Part shown: positions 23,140 to 23,319 of the stretch, piece by piece
Layout of the letters: each line of letters starts with the position of its first letter
How positions within the stretch are numbered: the stretch's first letter is position 1
Source of the DNA: an uncultured Eubacteriales bacterium
GTDB taxonomy: Bacteria; Bacillota; Clostridia; Christensenellales; CAG-917
DNA: 23,319 bases
Assembly (NCBI GenBank): GCA_900547975.1
Contig: URIX01000027.1
Coordinates: 1 to 23,319, forward strand
Direction: 5' to 3'
Made by a program: the position numbers and the translations under genes
The notes under the pieces: model-generated
What the model was told of the DNA's origin: nothing
Seen by the model: only the letters and a program-made list of their open reading frames with translations
The model's database searches: none

Positions 23140-23319
23140 CGAAAACTTGTTCGAAGACTACTTATACCCGAAATGCGCAACTTCGAAGACGAGATAAAAA
23201 CCGCCGTCCGCGAACTTGCAGAGTGGACTTTTAACGTTCACTTATTCAAGGCGTTCTTATTCAACTACTCTGTCCTTTCGAAGACGGAACACGAGCCGCA
23301 ACGGCGGCGAGAAAAGCGA
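23140..23319 (+). repeat. HLFKAFL module, copy at the right edge
   Basis: Aligns with 17896-18069. The shared frame starts at ATG 23173 and is still open at the last base (49 codons): MRNFEDEIKTAVRE, a changed patch, HLFKAFLFNYSVLSKTEHE and PQRRREKR. If this is a gene it is cut by the window edge. No ribosome site of good quality is seen. Confidence 0.6.

Noticed and set aside
1..23319. CRISPR arrays, tRNA genes, phage or IS transposase genes
   Set aside because: No regularly spaced short repeats, tRNA folds or transposase-like frames were seen on either strand.

Overview
The window looks like chromosomal DNA of an uncultured Gram-positive anaerobe of the Bacillota (Clostridia-like). Support comes from the tmk-holB-ricT gene order known from Bacillus and Clostridia, a DUF896 gene, a TrhP-type U32 protein, strong AGGAG-type ribosome binding sites, TATAAT promoters, a lipobox lipoprotein and the absence of outer-membrane genes. 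There is no 16S rRNA, so the placement is an inference. No phage, IS transposase, integrase, CRISPR array or tRNA was seen.

Layout. 1-88: a possible last scrap of a 23S rRNA gene and a repeat fragment. 212-3870 (minus): a TetR regulator followed by a one-piece ABC exporter. 4059-4238 (plus): a 59-residue protein of unknown function, then about 730 bp of mosaic repeats. 5075-10267 (minus): an integral-membrane M28 peptidase, serS and leuS. 10495-14437 (plus): a GH5 lipoprotein, then the overlapping tmk-holB-ricT operon. 14679-14813 (minus): a 44-residue Cys/Lys protein. 14938-17833 (plus): ung, a DUF896 gene, an Apt-like phosphoribosyltransferase and a U32 Fe-S protein. 17834-18443: about 600 bp of repeats. 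18444-22950 (minus): an operon of a surface protein with two membrane anchors, a small membrane protein, a probable Mn-type CDF exporter and a membrane-anchored metallophosphoesterase. 22951-23319: promoter and repeats, running off the edge.

The most unusual content is non-coding. Four copies (89-215, 4966-5092, 14552-14681, 18321-18446) of an imperfect palindrome of about 127 nt occur, each in a convergent intergenic region and each with the stop codon of an unrelated minus-strand gene inside or touching its outer stem. The 20-position middle stem keeps its length and pairing while its sequence changes, with several compensatory changes, and the apical part is nearly invariant. This points to selection on a folded RNA or single-stranded DNA. 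The element resembles ERIC/BOX-type repeats in size and placement and shows a faint likeness to integron attC sites. A second repeat family (17837-18069, 23085-23319, fragments at 4428-4501 and about 30-61) carries a conserved short reading frame and an identical 34-bp A+T tract. Both ends of the window lie in sequence that is probably multicopy, so it may be a whole assembly contig broken at repeats.

The genes serve mainly housekeeping: aminoacyl-tRNA synthesis, dTMP kinase and clamp loading, RNA maturation, uracil repair, purine salvage and tRNA modification. The accessory genes act at the envelope: ABC export, membrane peptidase, glycan hydrolase and metal efflux.
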